Assembly (NCBI RefSeq): GCF_038622445.1
Contig: NZ_CP152019.1
Span: 2,020,501-2,084,500, forward strand
Length of the DNA: 64,000 nt
Origin: Sporosarcina sp. FSL K6-1522
GTDB taxonomy: Bacteria; Bacillota; Bacilli; Bacillales_A; Planococcaceae
Direction: 5' to 3'
A program made the position numbers and the translations under genes. The notes below the pieces were generated by a model that saw only the letters and a program-made list of their open reading frames with translations, was not told the origin of the DNA and made no database searches. Of the stretch, positions 28,142 through 37,507 are shown piece by piece. Each line of letters begins with the position of its first letter. Position 1 is the first letter of the stretch.

Positions 28142-29896
28142 TTGATGATGTTGAAAGAAAATCATTTACAAACATTACTTTTTAGTATTCTAAGATATAA
28201 AGACATTCAAACGGTTTTTCAACCAATACTTTCTTTGGAAAATGGGGTAGTGCTTGGCTATGAGGCGTTAAGTCGAGGGCCAGTAAATACCCCTTTACAA
28301 AATCCTGAAAAACTATTTACATATGCAATGGAAAACAATCAGCTTTGGGAATTGGAATCACTTTGTCGGACAAAGGCATTAGAATGTGCGCATAAGCTTC
28401 ATATAAAAGAAAAGCTGTTTTTAAACGTTAATCCTAATATTATGAATGACACGAAATTTAGGCAAGGGTTTACGAAGGACTATTTAAGCCGATTTAAGAT
28501 GGATGCCGAAAAAATTGTTTTTGAAATTACCGAGAAAGAGGCAATTGTAAATTTAACACATTTTAAACAAACCGTTACTCATTATAAAGAACAGTTGTAT
28601 CAAATTGCGATTGATGACGTAGGGTCAGGCTATTCTGGTTTGAATATTTTAACGGATATCCATCCTCATTTTGTGAAGTTGGATATGCAGTTAATTCGTA
28701 ACATTGATGTGGATAGAACAAAGCAATCATTAGTGAAGAGTTTATGTGAATTTGCTACGCATTCTCAAATTGAGATTATTGCTGAGGGGATTGAGACCAA
28801 AGAGGAATTGGCAAAGCTCATTGAATTAGGCGTTAGTTTTGGACAAGGCTACTTTATTCAAAAGCCGAATTCGAATCTATTGCCGATAAGGGAAGAGGTC
28901 ATTGCGTTGATTGTTGAGGAGAATAAGCGTAAACAAAGGCAATTGTTCAAACGAATTACGGATACATTTGTCAAGAAAATGTCTACTGCTTTACAAACAC
29001 TTGATGGTAATGTGCTAATTGACGAAGTGAAAGCACTGATGGATCAAGATCAAGCGATACCAGGATTTTGCATTATAGAGCATAATTGCGTAGTAGGCGT
29101 GATTACGCGTAACCAATTGCATTTAAAAATTAGCGGCCCTTACGGTTATAGTTTATATAGTAAAAATTCAATAACTGAAATTATGGAAGTGGATTTTTTG
29201 CAAGTCGATAGTCATACACCCATTCATCAGGTAGCAAAATTAGCGATGATGAGAGAGCCTGGGCAACTGTATGATTTCATCACAGTGACGGAAAACGGCG
29301 AGTATTTTGGGATTGTGACAGTGAAAGAATTATTGGAGAAGACAATGGAAATTGAAGTGAATTTTGCGAGACATATGAATCCGCTGACAGAATTACCTGG
29401 AAATAATTTGATAGAGCAACAGTTGCAACTTTGTTTGGAAACAGACGAGGGGTATGGTGCTCTTTACTTAGACTTAGATAATTTCAAGCCTTATAATGAT
29501 GTGTATGGTTTTGAAAAAGGTGATCAAGTGCTTATACATCTTGCGGACCTGTTGAAAGGGATTGTATCTCGGGATGATTTTATTGGGCATATTGGTGGAG
29601 ATGATTTTATCGTCATTGCATCGCCAGAACAAAGTGTTTTGTATGGCCAGCAAATCATTGAACAGTTTGATGCCTCTATTGAACAGTTTTATTCGAAGCA
29701 GGACGTGGAGAATGGTTGGATTGCTTCAAAGAATAGACATGGCAAAGAGGAGTTGTTTCCGATACTAACGATCTCGATTGCAGGAATCATGGATCATCAT
29801 TTCCAGTCTACGTCTGAATTAGCAAAGCAAGTGAGTGAAGTAAAGAAACAGTGTAAGCAGTTGGTTGGCAGCAATTATTTATTCCTAGAAAGTTGA
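28142..29896 (+). CDS. EAL-CBS-GGDEF cyclic-di-GMP protein
   Basis: About 582-584 aa; start TTG 28142 or ATG 28145/28148, with GGAGAG upstream. The EAL phosphodiesterase domain (about 20-245) looks active: YEALSRG, LNVNP, FEITE, DDVGSG, KLD, AEGIET and GQGY are all kept. A CBS pair (about 265-400) may bind a nucleotide. The C-terminal GGDEF domain (about 415-575) has GGDDF in place of GGDEF, so cyclase activity is doubtful. No membrane segment, so cytoplasmic. Likely lowers c-di-GMP and so affects motility or biofilm. Confidence 0.9.
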   Translation: MMMLKENHLQTLLFSILRYKDIQTVFQPILSLENGVVLGYEALSRGPVNTPLQNPEKLFTYAMENNQLWELESLCRTKALECAHKLHIKEKLFLNVNPNIMNDTKFRQGFTKDYLSRFKMDAEKIVFEITEKEAIVNLTHFKQTVTHYKEQLYQIAIDDVGSGYSGLNILTDIHPHFVKLDMQLIRNIDVDRTKQSLVKSLCEFATHSQIEIIAEGIETKEELAKLIELGVSFGQGYFIQKPNSNLLPIREEVIALIVEENKRKQRQLFKRITDTFVKKMSTALQTLDGNVLIDEVKALMDQDQAIPGFCIIEHNCVVGVITRNQLHLKISGPYGYSLYSKNSITEIMEVDFLQVDSHTPIHQVAKLAMMREPGQLYDFITVTENGEYFGIVTVKELLEKTMEIEVNFARHMNPLTELPGNNLIEQQLQLCLETDEGYGALYLDLDNFKPYNDVYGFEKGDQVLIHLADLLKGIVSRDDFIGHIGGDDFIVIASPEQSVLYGQQIIEQFDASIEQFYSKQDVENGWIASKNRHGKEELFPILTISIAGIMDHHFQSTSELAKQVSEVKKQCKQLVGSNYLFLES

Positions 29897-30041
29897 TTTG
29901 TTTCAAAGTAGGAAAAAGCGGAGTGCTATGTGCATTCGGCTTTTTCGATGCTTATTGTTGCCTTGTTTGTACAAGAATGGTAGAATGCAATCCCAACATC
30001 TCTTTTCCATATGTAAATTCACAAAATGGAGGACTTGTCTT

Positions 30042-32282
30042 ATGCAGCAACATCCTGATTTTGCGTTTGAATTAGAGCGCCTTACCTACACGAAACACTA
30101 CATGCAGCAACTGTTAGAAGAATCGCAACGTGACGTAAAATCCTCTCAAGACGAAATTCGCAAATCAATGGCAGACTTGGAATACCTAGACTCTAGTTTA
30201 AGTTATATTAATATTTTAACGAATGCGCGTTTTTTTGAAATGGCTCGTACACAAAAAGAAGGGCTCGAAGCGATTCAATTGAAGCCGTATTTTGCGCGCA
30301 TTCATTTTCGCAAAGAAGATGAGCCGGATGAATTACTTTATATCGGCAAGACTTCGTTATTTCATCGAGAAACGCAAGAACCGATCATTGTCGACTGGCG
30401 TTCGCCTGTTGCGAATGTTTATTATGATGGCAGGCTTGGCGATTTGACGTATCAAGTGCGTGATGAAGAGTTTGAGGGGCATCTCTACTCGAAAAGGCAG
30501 TACCGTATCGAAGAAGGGGAGCTCCTGGCGATTCGTGATATCGATTTAACGACGAATGATGAGCTTCTGCAGGAAGCACTCGCTGGCAAAGCGGATACGC
30601 GTTTGACTGAAATTGTATCGACGATTCAAGCCGAGCAAAACGCGATTATCCGCGCAAACTTGAAGCAACCCATTATCGTCCAAGGGGCGGCAGGAAGCGG
30701 TAAAACAACGATTGCATTGCATCGGATATCGTATTTTTTATATACGATGGGCGAGCATTTTCCATCTGAGAAATTGATGATTTTGGCACCGAGTAAATTA
30801 TTTATGGATTATATTGGAGATGTACTGCCGGAACTTGGTGTCGGTCGAATTTGTCAGACGACTTACACGGAATATGTTCTGAATGCGACCGGATTGAAGC
30901 TGAAATTAACGGATTCAGATGCCAAATTGGAGCAGTTAACAGCAACTGAAAAGCTTGATTCTGAAGCATTGTTTGTGACACGCGTGAAAGGGACGCTCAC
31001 ATATAGAGAAATGATGCAGCGTTATGTGCACAAGTTAGAACAGGAGATGGCCGAGCAATTTGAAGATGTCTATATTGAAAAGTATCGGATTATTAAGGCT
31101 TCTCGCTTGAAAAAGCTGTTTCTTAAAGAGTTTGCTTATATGCCTGTTGAGAAACGATTAGAGCGCATCAAAATTATTTTACAAAGTGATGTCAATCGAA
31201 AACGTAAGCAATTGTTAGCGATGCTGTCGACGAAATACGAGGATGCTCTAGATCGAGCGCTTTACGGTATCCGCGATGATGCAAGGCGCAAGGCGAGGTT
31301 AACGCTTATTTTAGATGAACGCGATGAAAGACTGCCTGCCATAGAAAAAGAAGGCAAGAAGACCGCTACCGTTTATATGCGCAGATTTAAAAAATTCAAC
31401 ATTAAAAAGCTTTATCGAGAATGGCTGACTGATGAACAGCTACAAGCTAACCTTGCCGCTAACTGGTCAGACAAGGAAAGAACAACATTTTTTACGGCGC
31501 ATCAGAAGGAGAGATGGGAGCTGGAAGATTTAGCAGCTCTGTATTATTTACATGCCAAGCTGAAGGGCGTCGCAGATGCGTGGAAAATGCGGGTTGTGTT
31601 TATTGATGAAGTGCAGGATTACAGCGAATTTCAGCTTGCTGCCTTACAGGATGGACTGGAGACAGATATGTTTACAATGGTTGGCGATTTGGCACAAGGA
31701 ATTCACAGTTACAGGGCGTTAACATCATGGGATCCGGTCAAAACATTATTTCCGAGGGCCACGTATACGACATTGCAAAAGAGCTATCGGACAACGATTG
31801 AAATTATGAACTTGGCGAATCAAGTACTGGAACAGATGGACGAAAATCTACCACTTGTGGAACCGGTTGTCCGTCATGGAAGGGAACCGGAATTCTATGA
31901 TATGCCAACATTTGAAGGCGATAAAATCGCGCAGTTGTATCGAGAAATTATTGGGCGAGGGCATCGGTCGGTTGCGCTTATTTGTAAAACACGAACAGAG
32001 GCGGAAAATATTCATATGAGGTTGCTCAAATTTGACCTACCTGTCCAATTAATCGGGAATCAATCAGATCTTAGTGGAGAGAGTTTACTCATTGTTCCAA
32101 GTCACCTAGCGAAGGGGCTGGAGTTCGATGCAGTACTTGTCGTTGCATTCGATGAACCATTTCGGGATCATCCAATTGATCGGAAATTGCTGTATGTAGC
32201 AATGACAAGGCCAATGCATGAATTGCATATGGTCGGTGTGTTAGGGAATCATATCATTTCTAGAAGAAACCAGGACGCATGA
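30042..32282 (+). CDS. helD: RNA polymerase recycling motor HelD
   Basis: About 746 aa from ATG 30042 behind GGAGG; the open frame upstream to 29898 has no ribosome site. It is a UvrD-like ATPase: Walker A GAAGSGKTTIALHR near residue 215, Walker B VVFIDEVQDYSEFQ, and the late motifs QKSYRTTIEI, SHLAKGLEFDAVLVVAFDEP and YVAMTRP. The N-terminal coiled coil (about 1-90) enters the RNA polymerase secondary channel in Bacillus HelD. It frees stalled polymerase from nucleic acid. Confidence 0.93.
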   Translation: MQQHPDFAFELERLTYTKHYMQQLLEESQRDVKSSQDEIRKSMADLEYLDSSLSYINILTNARFFEMARTQKEGLEAIQLKPYFARIHFRKEDEPDELLYIGKTSLFHRETQEPIIVDWRSPVANVYYDGRLGDLTYQVRDEEFEGHLYSKRQYRIEEGELLAIRDIDLTTNDELLQEALAGKADTRLTEIVSTIQAEQNAIIRANLKQPIIVQGAAGSGKTTIALHRISYFLYTMGEHFPSEKLMILAPSKLFMDYIGDVLPELGVGRICQTTYTEYVLNATGLKLKLTDSDAKLEQLTATEKLDSEALFVTRVKGTLTYREMMQRYVHKLEQEMAEQFEDVYIEKYRIIKASRLKKLFLKEFAYMPVEKRLERIKIILQSDVNRKRKQLLAMLSTKYEDALDRALYGIRDDARRKARLTLILDERDERLPAIEKEGKKTATVYMRRFKKFNIKKLYREWLTDEQLQANLAANWSDKERTTFFTAHQKERWELEDLAALYYLHAKLKGVADAWKMRVVFIDEVQDYSEFQLAALQDGLETDMFTMVGDLAQGIHSYRALTSWDPVKTLFPRATYTTLQKSYRTTIEIMNLANQVLEQMDENLPLVEPVVRHGREPEFYDMPTFEGDKIAQLYREIIGRGHRSVALICKTRTEAENIHMRLLKFDLPVQLIGNQSDLSGESLLIVPSHLAKGLEFDAVLVVAFDEPFRDHPIDRKLLYVAMTRPMHELHMVGVLGNHIISRRNQDA

Positions 32283-32307
32283 ATTTCATCAAGCGTCCTG
32301 GCCTTTT
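32270..32307 (+). terminator. intrinsic terminator overlapping the helD stop
   Basis: CCAGGACGC and GCGTCCTGG form a perfect 9-bp stem followed by CCTTTTT; the first arm includes the last helD codons. Confidence 0.85.
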
Positions 32308-32344
32308 TGTGCATCTATAAAGTTAAGAAAATAGCTATAGCTAC

Positions 32345-33094
32345 TTAACCAAGAGTGCCTTCATCAAAGGTCGGAATGTGTCTATCGCCAGTAATATGAT
32401 GTTGCTGAACTTGTAATACTTTTAAATAAAGATCCATAACAATTTTTTCTCTTAACGTGCTAAACGTTCCTTCTGGTTCAGTCAATATTGGTGAAAAATC
32501 AAGTTCAAAGAAGTTCGCACCCAGTAACTCACCGTATGGTTGCTCGTTATACTTGACAAGGTTTTGGAAGAAATACTTATCTAAACGAGGAACTTGATCG
32601 TTGCATTCATTTAAGAAATGGGCTTTGCTACTATCGGAAATCCCAATAATTGGTCTAGTTAGAAAGTCTCCTTGTGTAAGTTCCGCAAATCCGGAAAATG
32701 GGACATCAGCAATTCGATCCCGCAGTGCTCCATTACAAGCGCTTGAAGAATATTCAATGTCTTTACGAATAAACCCTGACACGAATAATTTCGCTCTTGT
32801 TACTTCAAAAAAGTCAGTAGTGCCAATTCGGAGAAATCGAACCGGTACAAGTTTAACTTGATTAAGAAATACATTTTTAGTTACTCGTTTGATCTCCGTT
32901 GCAGCTGGAGTTAGTGTAATGTCTGATTCTACTACAATTTGAAGCTTTCTTTCTGCTACTACAACCGGTACTTTAATAACTGGGCTGGAGGCAGTTATTG
33001 TGGATGGAACAAGTTCATCATTTAAAGGGATTTGTTGCACCGCCGCTACTTCACAAGCAGGTTCAATGGGGTTTGGTTGACAATTATCGCTCAT
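32345..33094 (-). CDS. CsxC-like, probable spore-surface protein
   Basis: 249 aa, no signal peptide; AAGGAGA precedes ATG. The block IKVPVVVAERKLQIVVESDI, then EIKRVTKNVFLNQVKLVP, then LFVSGFIRKDIEY is the pattern of the CsxC-type family found in spore outer layers of Clostridium and Bacillus. The role here is inferred from that resemblance. Its neighbour at 33215-34987 carries a second, diverged copy of the same domain, so the two probably arose by duplication and act together. The gene ends without a clear terminator. Confidence 0.65.
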   Translation of the reverse strand: MSDNCQPNPIEPACEVAAVQQIPLNDELVPSTITASSPVIKVPVVVAERKLQIVVESDITLTPAATEIKRVTKNVFLNQVKLVPVRFLRIGTTDFFEVTRAKLFVSGFIRKDIEYSSSACNGALRDRIADVPFSGFAELTQGDFLTRPIIGISDSSKAHFLNECNDQVPRLDKYFFQNLVKYNEQPYGELLGANFFELDFSPILTEPEGTFSTLREKIVMDLYLKVLQVQQHHITGDRHIPTFDEGTLG

Positions 33095-33214
33095 AAAAAA
33101 TCATCTCCTTGGTTTGTTTTGTAAGCTTACACTCCTACATTATGTCGGATTCGCTTTTTGGCACGGGCAAAACAACCGTTTTACTGGAATTTGTCCAAGT
33201 TATGAAGGAAATGG

Positions 33215-34987
33215 TCATTTTTTAACCTTTACTCCTTGTTCTTGTAATAATTGGATGATTAACTCCAAAGTGATATTCTCATGCAATCGCCTCGTATTTA
33301 ATTTCGTCTGGGGGGCCTTGTTAGTATCAAGTAATGGGGTATATTTAATCTGTTGTTCAATAACCCCTTCCAGTGACAATATGCCAGTCGCTGCCGCACA
33401 TGTCCCATCCTGTAATGGTGTTGCGAATTGTGTAGGTGTAAAATGACAATTTGTCAGGATAATATTCTTAGAGATTTCTTTAATTCGTATGTCCTCTTCT
33501 TCAAATACAACCTCTTCCTCTATACACATTTCAATCGTGTATTCTCCTACTACAACTGGAACCCTAATTTTTATAAAATCATCGGTATGCTTCGAGTGAC
33601 TTGTTTGGGATGAGGGATGTATTGGCGTCACGGTAGATTTAGAATAGAGTTGTTTTTTGGGGGGATGTGAAGAGTGACTGTTTGTTAAATAGAGGATTTC
33701 ATGAATGGAAGAATGGACTAAATGACAAGAGGGCTGTGCCGGGTAATAGGTGGATGTACTTATGAATGTAGTATCTACTTGAACGCTTTGTGTATCGGGT
33801 GAGTCTAGAAATGCAAAGGTGTTTTGACTGACCTCACCAAATAGAGGCGCATGGAGAAAATCGTTAAGTGTGACAACAGTAGAAAATGGGCTTTGGATTG
33901 TCTTGCAGTAAATTTGACTAGACTGAGGGGAGACATTCCGATTTTCGGTATCAATAGCGTTGGATTCTGAAGTATGTATAGGCTCAGATTCGGTTTGCGA
34001 ATCAATCACAGGGGCTGTCTCAGCATCCTTGCTAGTTTGAACTTTTTTCAAAGTATGAATCAATTGATGGATTGCGGTTTGTCGATTTTCATTCAGAGTG
34101 TCGGGTAGTTCATTTGCGTTATCTACTTTAATCTGTCTAGGGGATGTGTCAGGAATTGAGCTAGGTATAGGCTTAGATTCGGTTTGCGAATCAATCACAG
34201 GTGCTGTCTCAGCATCCTTGCTAGTTTGAACTTTTTTCAAAGTATGAATCAATTGATGGATTGCGGTTTGTCGATTTTCATTCAGAGTGTCGGGTAGTTC
34301 ATTTGCGCTATCTACTTTAATCTGACTAGGTGCTGTCTCAGCAACCTTGCTAATGTGAACTTTTTTCAAAGCATGAATTAATTGATGGATTGCGGTTTGT
34401 CGATTTTCATTCAGAGTGTCGGGTAGTTCATTTGCGCTATCTACTTTAATATGTCTAGGTGCTGTCTCAGCAACCTTGCTAATGTGAACTTTTTTCAAAG
34501 CATGAATCAATTGATTGATTGCGATTTGTCGGTCTTCATTTTGAGTGTCGGGTAGTTCATTTACGTTATCTACTTTAATCTCACTAGAGGGGGTGTTAGG
34601 AATTGAGCTAGGTATAGGCTCAGATTCGATTTCTGTACCGATTTCATCGTTTATTTGAGTGGCCAGGCTTGTTTGAACGTGCTTTAATGTATCAATCAAT
34701 TGAGAAATACCGATTTTTTTGGCTTCGTTATGAATGGTGTCCAACTCAATAAGATCATGCGCATGATTTACTTCAATCTGGCTAGGGACTGGACCGGGTT
34801 CGGAACTATCATCCGTTCTTTTTTGAAGGGCCGAAATAGGACTCTCATCTGTTTCAATACTCACTTCGTTATTATATTCATCATGAGGGGAGTTATAGGA
34901 TTCTTGGGTAGCCGTAGAAATAGATCGGGTTTGTTGTATGATTGTTATTCGCTGAATTTCCTCATAATTAATCCACGGAGCTTTCAT
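33215..34987 (-). CDS. repeat protein with C-terminal CsxC-like domain
   Basis: 590 aa; AGGAGTGG before ATG. Residues about 75-345 consist of repeats around NELPDTLNENRQTAIHQLIH, each a predicted helix with acidic linkers. The middle (345-460) is Ser/Thr/His-rich and likely disordered. The last 125 residues (IKIRVPVVVGEYTIEMCIEE, IKEISKNIILTNCHF, EGVIEQQIKYTP) match the domain of the protein encoded next to it. No signal or membrane segment, which fits assembly onto the spore from the mother cell. Function beyond that is unknown. Confidence 0.6.
   Translation of the reverse strand: MKAPWINYEEIQRITIIQQTRSISTATQESYNSPHDEYNNEVSIETDESPISALQKRTDDSSEPGPVPSQIEVNHAHDLIELDTIHNEAKKIGISQLIDTLKHVQTSLATQINDEIGTEIESEPIPSSIPNTPSSEIKVDNVNELPDTQNEDRQIAINQLIHALKKVHISKVAETAPRHIKVDSANELPDTLNENRQTAIHQLIHALKKVHISKVAETAPSQIKVDSANELPDTLNENRQTAIHQLIHTLKKVQTSKDAETAPVIDSQTESKPIPSSIPDTSPRQIKVDNANELPDTLNENRQTAIHQLIHTLKKVQTSKDAETAPVIDSQTESEPIHTSESNAIDTENRNVSPQSSQIYCKTIQSPFSTVVTLNDFLHAPLFGEVSQNTFAFLDSPDTQSVQVDTTFISTSTYYPAQPSCHLVHSSIHEILYLTNSHSSHPPKKQLYSKSTVTPIHPSSQTSHSKHTDDFIKIRVPVVVGEYTIEMCIEEEVVFEEEDIRIKEISKNIILTNCHFTPTQFATPLQDGTCAAATGILSLEGVIEQQIKYTPLLDTNKAPQTKLNTRRLHENITLELIIQLLQEQGVKVKK
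34010..34600 (-). repeat. nearly identical coding repeats within the 590-aa protein
   Basis: Blocks reading (plus strand) ATTGCGGTTTGTCGATTTTC and then a shared TCATTCAGAGTGTCGGGTAG recur at about 34075, 34258, 34390 and, more diverged, 34520. Spacing is 129 or about 183 bp, both multiples of three: one unit type has an extra linker. The very high DNA identity means recent expansion, and the number of units probably varies between strains. Confidence 0.85.
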
Positions 34988-35057
34988 TAGACTCCACTCC
35001 TAATTAAACTAATGTCCCTATCAATTTATGCTTTATGGTTGCTTATGGTCATTAAGA

Positions 35058-35112
35058 AAAATATGCCCACAACAAATAGACTAGATACATTTGTTGTGGG
35101 CATATTTTTTTC
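35058..35112 (-). terminator. intrinsic terminator of the potassium transporter gene
   Basis: Perfect 17- to 18-bp stem AATATGCCCACAACAAAT / ATTTGTTGTGGGCATATT with T-runs on both strands. Confidence 0.92.
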
Positions 35113-36438
35113 AACCTGTATGAATTTGGTCGTATGGAAAGCGATAGGCTTCTTTTTTTCTTTTTGTGAGTAGGAAAAATAGCGTTAATGGGCCAATGCG
35201 TCCCATAAACATGACGGCACACAACAGCACTTTGCCAATCGTACTCAATTCTCCAGTGATGCCTGTCGATAAGCCAACGGTTCCGAAAGCGGAAAAAACT
35301 TCGACCGCTAACAACAACATAGGCAAGTGTTCGGTAATGGTCAATAAAAAAGTGATCCCAATACGAGAAAAGCACTTACTGTCGTGATGGCTAACGAGCG
35401 AATGAGTACCTCGGTTTTGATTGTTTTGCCAAACAAATGTGTCTCTGGAATGCCTCGAATATAATCGATTGTAGCGAAGACAACAATGACAAATGTCGTG
35501 AGTTTAATTCCCGAGGCTGTCGATGCGCTACCGCCGCCGATGAACATTAAAAACATCGTAAATAGCAAAGAAGAGTCTTCCATTTCACCAATTGGCACAG
35601 CGTTAAATCCAGCAGTCCGCGGTGTAACGGCTTGGAAATAGGAAACGAGTACTTTTTTTACGAATGGAAAATCACCAATTGTTTGGACGTTGTGGTATTC
35701 CAGTAGCAGCAATGTAAGGGTCGCAACACCATTTAATACGAGCGTTCCGATAATCATGATTTTCGTATGCAAGCTCCATTTGCGCACCGGTTTATTGGCA
35801 AATAGGTCCAGCATAACGACAAAACCAATGCCACCTATGATGAACAGCGATGACAAAATGAGAAGAACTACCGGGTCCCCAGTAAATCGAATTAGATTGT
35901 CCGGAAATAGTGAGAACCCCGCATTGTTAAAAGCCGAAATAACATGAAAGATACTGTAATAGATTCCGTTGCGCCAACCGAATGTAGGGATCCAGTAGAT
36001 GGATAACAGAACGACTGCAATACCTTCCGTAATGAGTGCAAACGAGACAATTTGTCGTACCAATTTCACCATGCCACCAATACCCGATTCGTTGAATGAT
36101 TCTTGAATGTACATTCTGCTTTGCATCCCAATTCTTTTACCAAATAGGACGAGAATGGCTACGGCGAAGGTCATGAGCCCGATACCACCAAATTGAATGA
36201 GTACAAGTAAAACAATTAGCCCGAACAAGGTAAGTGTCGAAGCGATATCAAAGACACTAAGCCCTGTCACAGTCGTCGCGGACGAGGCTGTAAATAAAGC
36301 ATCCGTCCAAGTAATTGGGTGCGTCGTTGCAACAGGTAATTTCAATAATAAGGTCCCGAATATGATTAAGAGAAGAAAACTACCTGCAATGACGATAGGC
36401 GGAGATAAATGCCGTCTAGCCTGTTTGTCTGCGCGCAT
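35111..36438 (-). pseudogene. KtrB-type potassium channel subunit with a frameshift
   Basis: A TrkH/KtrB-family K+ translocating subunit. The first part (36438-35341) has three of the four pore loops: VTGLSVFD, NNAGFSLF and RTAGFNAVP. It stops early after VLGSLFY. The rest (TITEHLP..., fourth loop FGTVGLSTG, then GRIGPLTLFFLL) continues in another frame down to 35111. Adding one T to the T6 run at about 35346-35351 restores one frame of about 442 aa, the normal KtrB length. Either the gene is broken or phase-variable, or the base was lost in sequencing. ATG 36438 is preferred because AAGAGGAG abuts the upstream ATG 36444. Confidence 0.85.
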
Positions 36439-36512
36439 ATGCATCTCCTCTTACTCACGATTCTTTACTTTGGATTTCCTTTTTCCATAAAGTTGTAAAC
36501 CTTGATTTACGC

Positions 36513-37055
36513 TCACTGAAGATGAAACGACTCGATGGCTTCGTATTTTGGTGTCTTATGTGGATGCACTGCAAAAAGTGAGAATGATTGAACCAGTACT
36601 TCGATTGGCTTGAAGGTTTCTTTTTCAATGGAGACTGGCCCAGAGTCTTTCCGTTTCTTCGCAATTGTAACATGTGGCACGAATCGATTGAAAAGTGGTA
36701 ATGCTAGGTGATGGCTAACTGCAGTATTAATTTCCCGTTGTAAAGAAGTTAATGGTACACAATGATTGATAGCTAAATACACAACACGTGGGCCGGAAGA
36801 TGACCCGAAATACGACAGCCCATCTATATCAATTGAAAAAGACAAGTGACGACCTGCAATCACTGCTAGCATCTGCTTCAGCGGCGAAAGACGATGCTCG
36901 GAAACAGCGCCTAAGTAAAGCAGCGTTACATGGAAGTCCTCAATATGTGGAATTACTTTATAAGTATCACGCAAGCGGTATCGTTCCCTGACTTGTTCAA
37001 CTTGTGCTTCAAAATGCGTTGGAACCTTGACGCCGATGAAATAATGCTGTTCCAT
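36513..37055 (-). CDS. thpR: RNA 2',3'-cyclic phosphodiesterase (LigT/ThpR)
   Basis: About 180 aa from ATG 37055, which follows GAGGAGG. The two catalytic HxTx motifs are HVTLLYLG (near 45) and HVTIAK (near 130), placed as in 2H phosphoesterases. The family opens 2',3'-cyclic phosphates on RNA ends. An upstream ATG at 37091 lacks a ribosome site. It is next to the potassium transporter on the same strand with a 70-bp gap. Confidence 0.88.
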   Translation of the reverse strand: MEQHYFIGVKVPTHFEAQVEQVRERYRLRDTYKVIPHIEDFHVTLLYLGAVSEHRLSPLKQMLAVIAGRHLSFSIDIDGLSYFGSSSGPRVVYLAINHCVPLTSLQREINTAVSHHLALPLFNRFVPHVTIAKKRKDSGPVSIEKETFKPIEVLVQSFSLFAVHPHKTPKYEAIESFHLQ

Positions 37056-37099
37056 TCGCTGTTCCTCCTCTTCTATTACAATGACTTTCAAACTCTATT

Positions 37100-37490
37100 A
37101 TAGCCCAAATAAGTCGAATTAAGCCGGATACTTAGCGCCATCTAATTTGCACCAATAGATGAAATTGAGCAACATAATGGCGAAACTAGAAAAGGTAATC
37201 GCAGAAAAATCAACTACAAGTAACTTCATCATAATTTCTACTCATTCACTTGTACGCAATGCACAATGATTCCTAATTTGCACTTGGAAAGTTGAGCATT
37301 GGCATCCAATTGTTCCATAGGGTGAAGCGATGTATGATAAACTTAATCAAATAATTTAATATTCAGACGGTTATAGACTTTGGATTTACACTAGGGTTTA
37401 AAACGTATGAAACAGTGTTAAATTAAATGATTTAAATAATTTCAACAAGTAGATGCATAGAAGCGCTAGTTCTCCGTAAATGTATTTTTA
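37100..37490 (+). promoter_or_regulatory. 400-bp regulatory gap before the creatine cluster
   Basis: No gene-like frame was seen. It is AT-rich and includes the inverted repeat TTAAATTAAATGATTTAA near 37417-37434 and a CTTTGGATTTA motif near 37377-37390. The latter partly resembles the CNTTGGTTAA box of B. subtilis PucR. Given a PucR-type gene in the cluster, this is the likely control region; the exact promoter could not be fixed. Confidence 0.4.
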
Positions 37491-37507
37491 AAAAGGAGGA
37501 AATGGAT

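Noticed and set aside
29893..30041. N-terminal extension of HelD
   Set aside because: No ribosome site at the upstream starts. GGAGG sits before ATG 30042 and the known HelD N-terminus begins there.
34010..34600. Regular repeats that could be mistaken for a CRISPR array
   Set aside because: Unit spacing is a multiple of three, the intervals are not unique spacers, and everything is in frame within one protein gene.
37285..37310. Sigma-54 promoter (TTGGCA...TTGTTC)
   Set aside because: Spacing and the -12 element do not fit, and no enhancer-binding regulator is adjacent.
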